A stretch of DNA of 64,000 nucleotides from Symbiodinium natans (Eukaryota > Sar > Dinophyceae > Suessiales > Symbiodiniaceae). The position numbers were made by a program, and so were the translations under genes. Below are positions 62,887-64,000 of the stretch, in pieces. The notes under the pieces are model-generated. The model had not been told where the DNA came from. It did not search any database and worked only from the letters and a program-made list of their open reading frames with translations. The DNA is taken from assembly GCA_905221605.1 (NCBI GenBank), contig CAJNDS010000380.1, forward strand, positions 502,001 to 566,000, in the 5' to 3' direction. Positions within the stretch are counted from its first letter, which is position 1. Every line of letters begins with the position of its first letter.

Positions 62887-63225
62887 TCATGCAGCATGGG
62901 TCACTGCATGACATTCGTTGGCAGTCCACGTGGTGCCCACCTCGTCTCTGTCGCGCGGGATCTCCTCGTTTGGTCGGGATGCTAGGGACCGATCCGGGGA
63001 TGGCTGGCTGGCCACGTCCTTGGTTGCATGTCTGAACGGATACTCCGAGCCGACATATGGGTGTTCTAGAAGTCGTATCCCTTTATGCGCTTCCTTTACG
63101 ATAGAGTCCGATAGAGTCTCTTGCAAGTAGGCCCCAACAAAAAGGACCCGACTGTAAAAACCCTTGAACAGAGCCAAGCTACCAAGCGTCAAGTGGGAAC
63201 TGTTACGCAGGGTCCTGGATCCCAT
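62887..63225 (-). CDS. Weak candidate exon, unknown product
   Basis: After a TTTTTACAG acceptor-like site near 63158, the minus frame reads VLFVGAYLQETLSDSIVKEA, then IRLLEHPYVGSEYPF, and ends after NECHAVTHAA. Composition is protein-like. However, the plus strand is also open (62918-63130, starting MAVHVVPTSSLSRGI) and may be the real one. No domain is recognised on either strand. Confidence 0.3.
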   Translation of the reverse strand: MGSRTLRNSSHLTLGSLALFKGFYSRVLFVGAYLQETLSDSIVKEAHKGIRLLEHPYVGSEYPFRHATKDVASQPSPDRSLASRPNEEIPRDRDEVGTTWTANECHAVTHAA

Positions 63226-63583
63226 CCTAAGGGTCCACAAGAAGATGTTTTAACAGTTCAGCCACGTCGCCCTTCCGACTCACCGCCTGGTTCAAGTGTA
63301 CTGCACACACTATGCGCACTCAATGTACAAAACCATCTCTGAACCGTCGGCCGACGGAAAGAAAACCATTGAAAACAGGTGAGAGCACAGAACTCACACA
63401 AGCCTCCAGGGACTCTGTGGGCGACGACGACTGCGCGCTGTCCGGCGTGCCTTACACCAGGGTCCAGGCTTCTCTTATTGCTTCTGTGAATGTGAGCTCA
63501 TGACACTATGAGTCTTCTGCCGTGAAAGAAGTATCAGCAAGCATGAAGAAGCAAAGAAGTGCACAAAAAGGTACTCACCATGC

Positions 63584-63784
63584 ATGGGATGCTGCCGGGA
63601 TTGTCCATCGGACCTTTATTGCGAAAAACTTGGCCAGGCAACAGACCTGAAGCAGCGTACCGCGCAGAACGAGTGGAGCGACAGTGCGACACTGCTTAGC
63701 AAATCGATGTACTCTGCTGGCACGAAAGCTGAGCCGGTAGACTACATCTCGGTGGTAAATCCTGCCATGGGCGCTTTCGAGTAA
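63584..63784 (+). CDS. Weak candidate exon at the right edge
   Basis: The plus frame contains YCEKLGQATDLKQRTAQNEW and ends NPAMGAFE then stop. It is mixed in composition and without repeats. The minus strand is open too. The window edge hides any partner exons. The strand is undecided. Confidence 0.2.
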   Translation: MGCCRDCPSDLYCEKLGQATDLKQRTAQNEWSDSATLLSKSMYSAGTKAEPVDYISVVNPAMGAFE

Positions 63785-64000
63785 CTGAGCCAACCAAACG
63801 GGCAGACTGGCATCTGCACGGCACGCACTCTCCTGTCCACGTTGGATTTGTCCCGGAGGCAGCGGCTTGTCCCTGGCACTGTACAATCGCCAGCGTGCAC
63901 ACCCACAAACACCGAAACCAGTATTTTGCGACTTCAAGGTGCCGAGTCGAAACTGAGATACTCACGGCCAAAGCAGGTCCATCTGGGCAGGTGACACTTC

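Overview
The window looks like nuclear DNA of a dinoflagellate, most likely a photosynthetic, Symbiodiniaceae-like lineage. Four things point there. (1) Coding sequence is broken into many small exons, and the exons I could join by reading frame mostly use GC-AG introns, with fewer GT-AG and occasional GA-AG. That donor mix is a known dinoflagellate trait. (2) Interstitial CCCTAAA/TTTAGGG telomere-type repeats are scattered through the window. (3) Every gene supported by a protein family or by splice-consistent exons lies on the minus strand from about 23 to 57 kb, as in dinoflagellate unidirectional gene clusters. (4) The protein families fit: a CDPK-type kinase, a nucleoredoxin-like protein, a TPR protein and a secreted sulfotransferase-like protein. 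No bacterial operon, tRNA, rRNA or CRISPR array was seen. The species was not determined.

Layout. 0-17.7 kb: gene-poor, with simple repeats and degenerate telomere-like tracts (about 3.3, 5.9-6.1 and 9.0-9.3 kb) and a long CA microsatellite (10.8 kb). 17.7-19.9 kb: an AT-rich island bounded by inverted C-run/G-run termini, holding a large foldback and diverged tandem units, probably a non-autonomous mobile element. 20-23 kb: TA-rich simple sequence and weak exon candidates. 23.2-28.8 kb: a multi-exon calcium-dependent protein kinase gene (kinase domain plus four EF-hand positions) that could be rebuilt almost completely. 31.9-33.5 kb: a splice-consistent gene of unknown function. 35.4-38.5 kb: two weaker exon clusters. 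39.4-40.5 kb: a complete four-exon nucleoredoxin/tryparedoxin-like gene. 43.9-48.9 kb: a TPR-repeat gene. 50.7-52.3 kb: unassigned coding-like exons. 54.4-55.9 kb: a three-exon secreted sulfotransferase-like gene, with TPR-like exons of an upstream gene at 56.1-56.5 kb. 57-64 kb: mostly non-coding, with a GA microsatellite, a telomere-like patch and two weak exon candidates.

The genes do not form a recognisable pathway. They share direction and splice style, as expected of a dinoflagellate tandem gene block. Exon coordinates were worked out by hand from reading frame, splice dinucleotides and family consensus. The kinase, nucleoredoxin and sulfotransferase models are internally phase-consistent. 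The TPR and unknown genes are partial.
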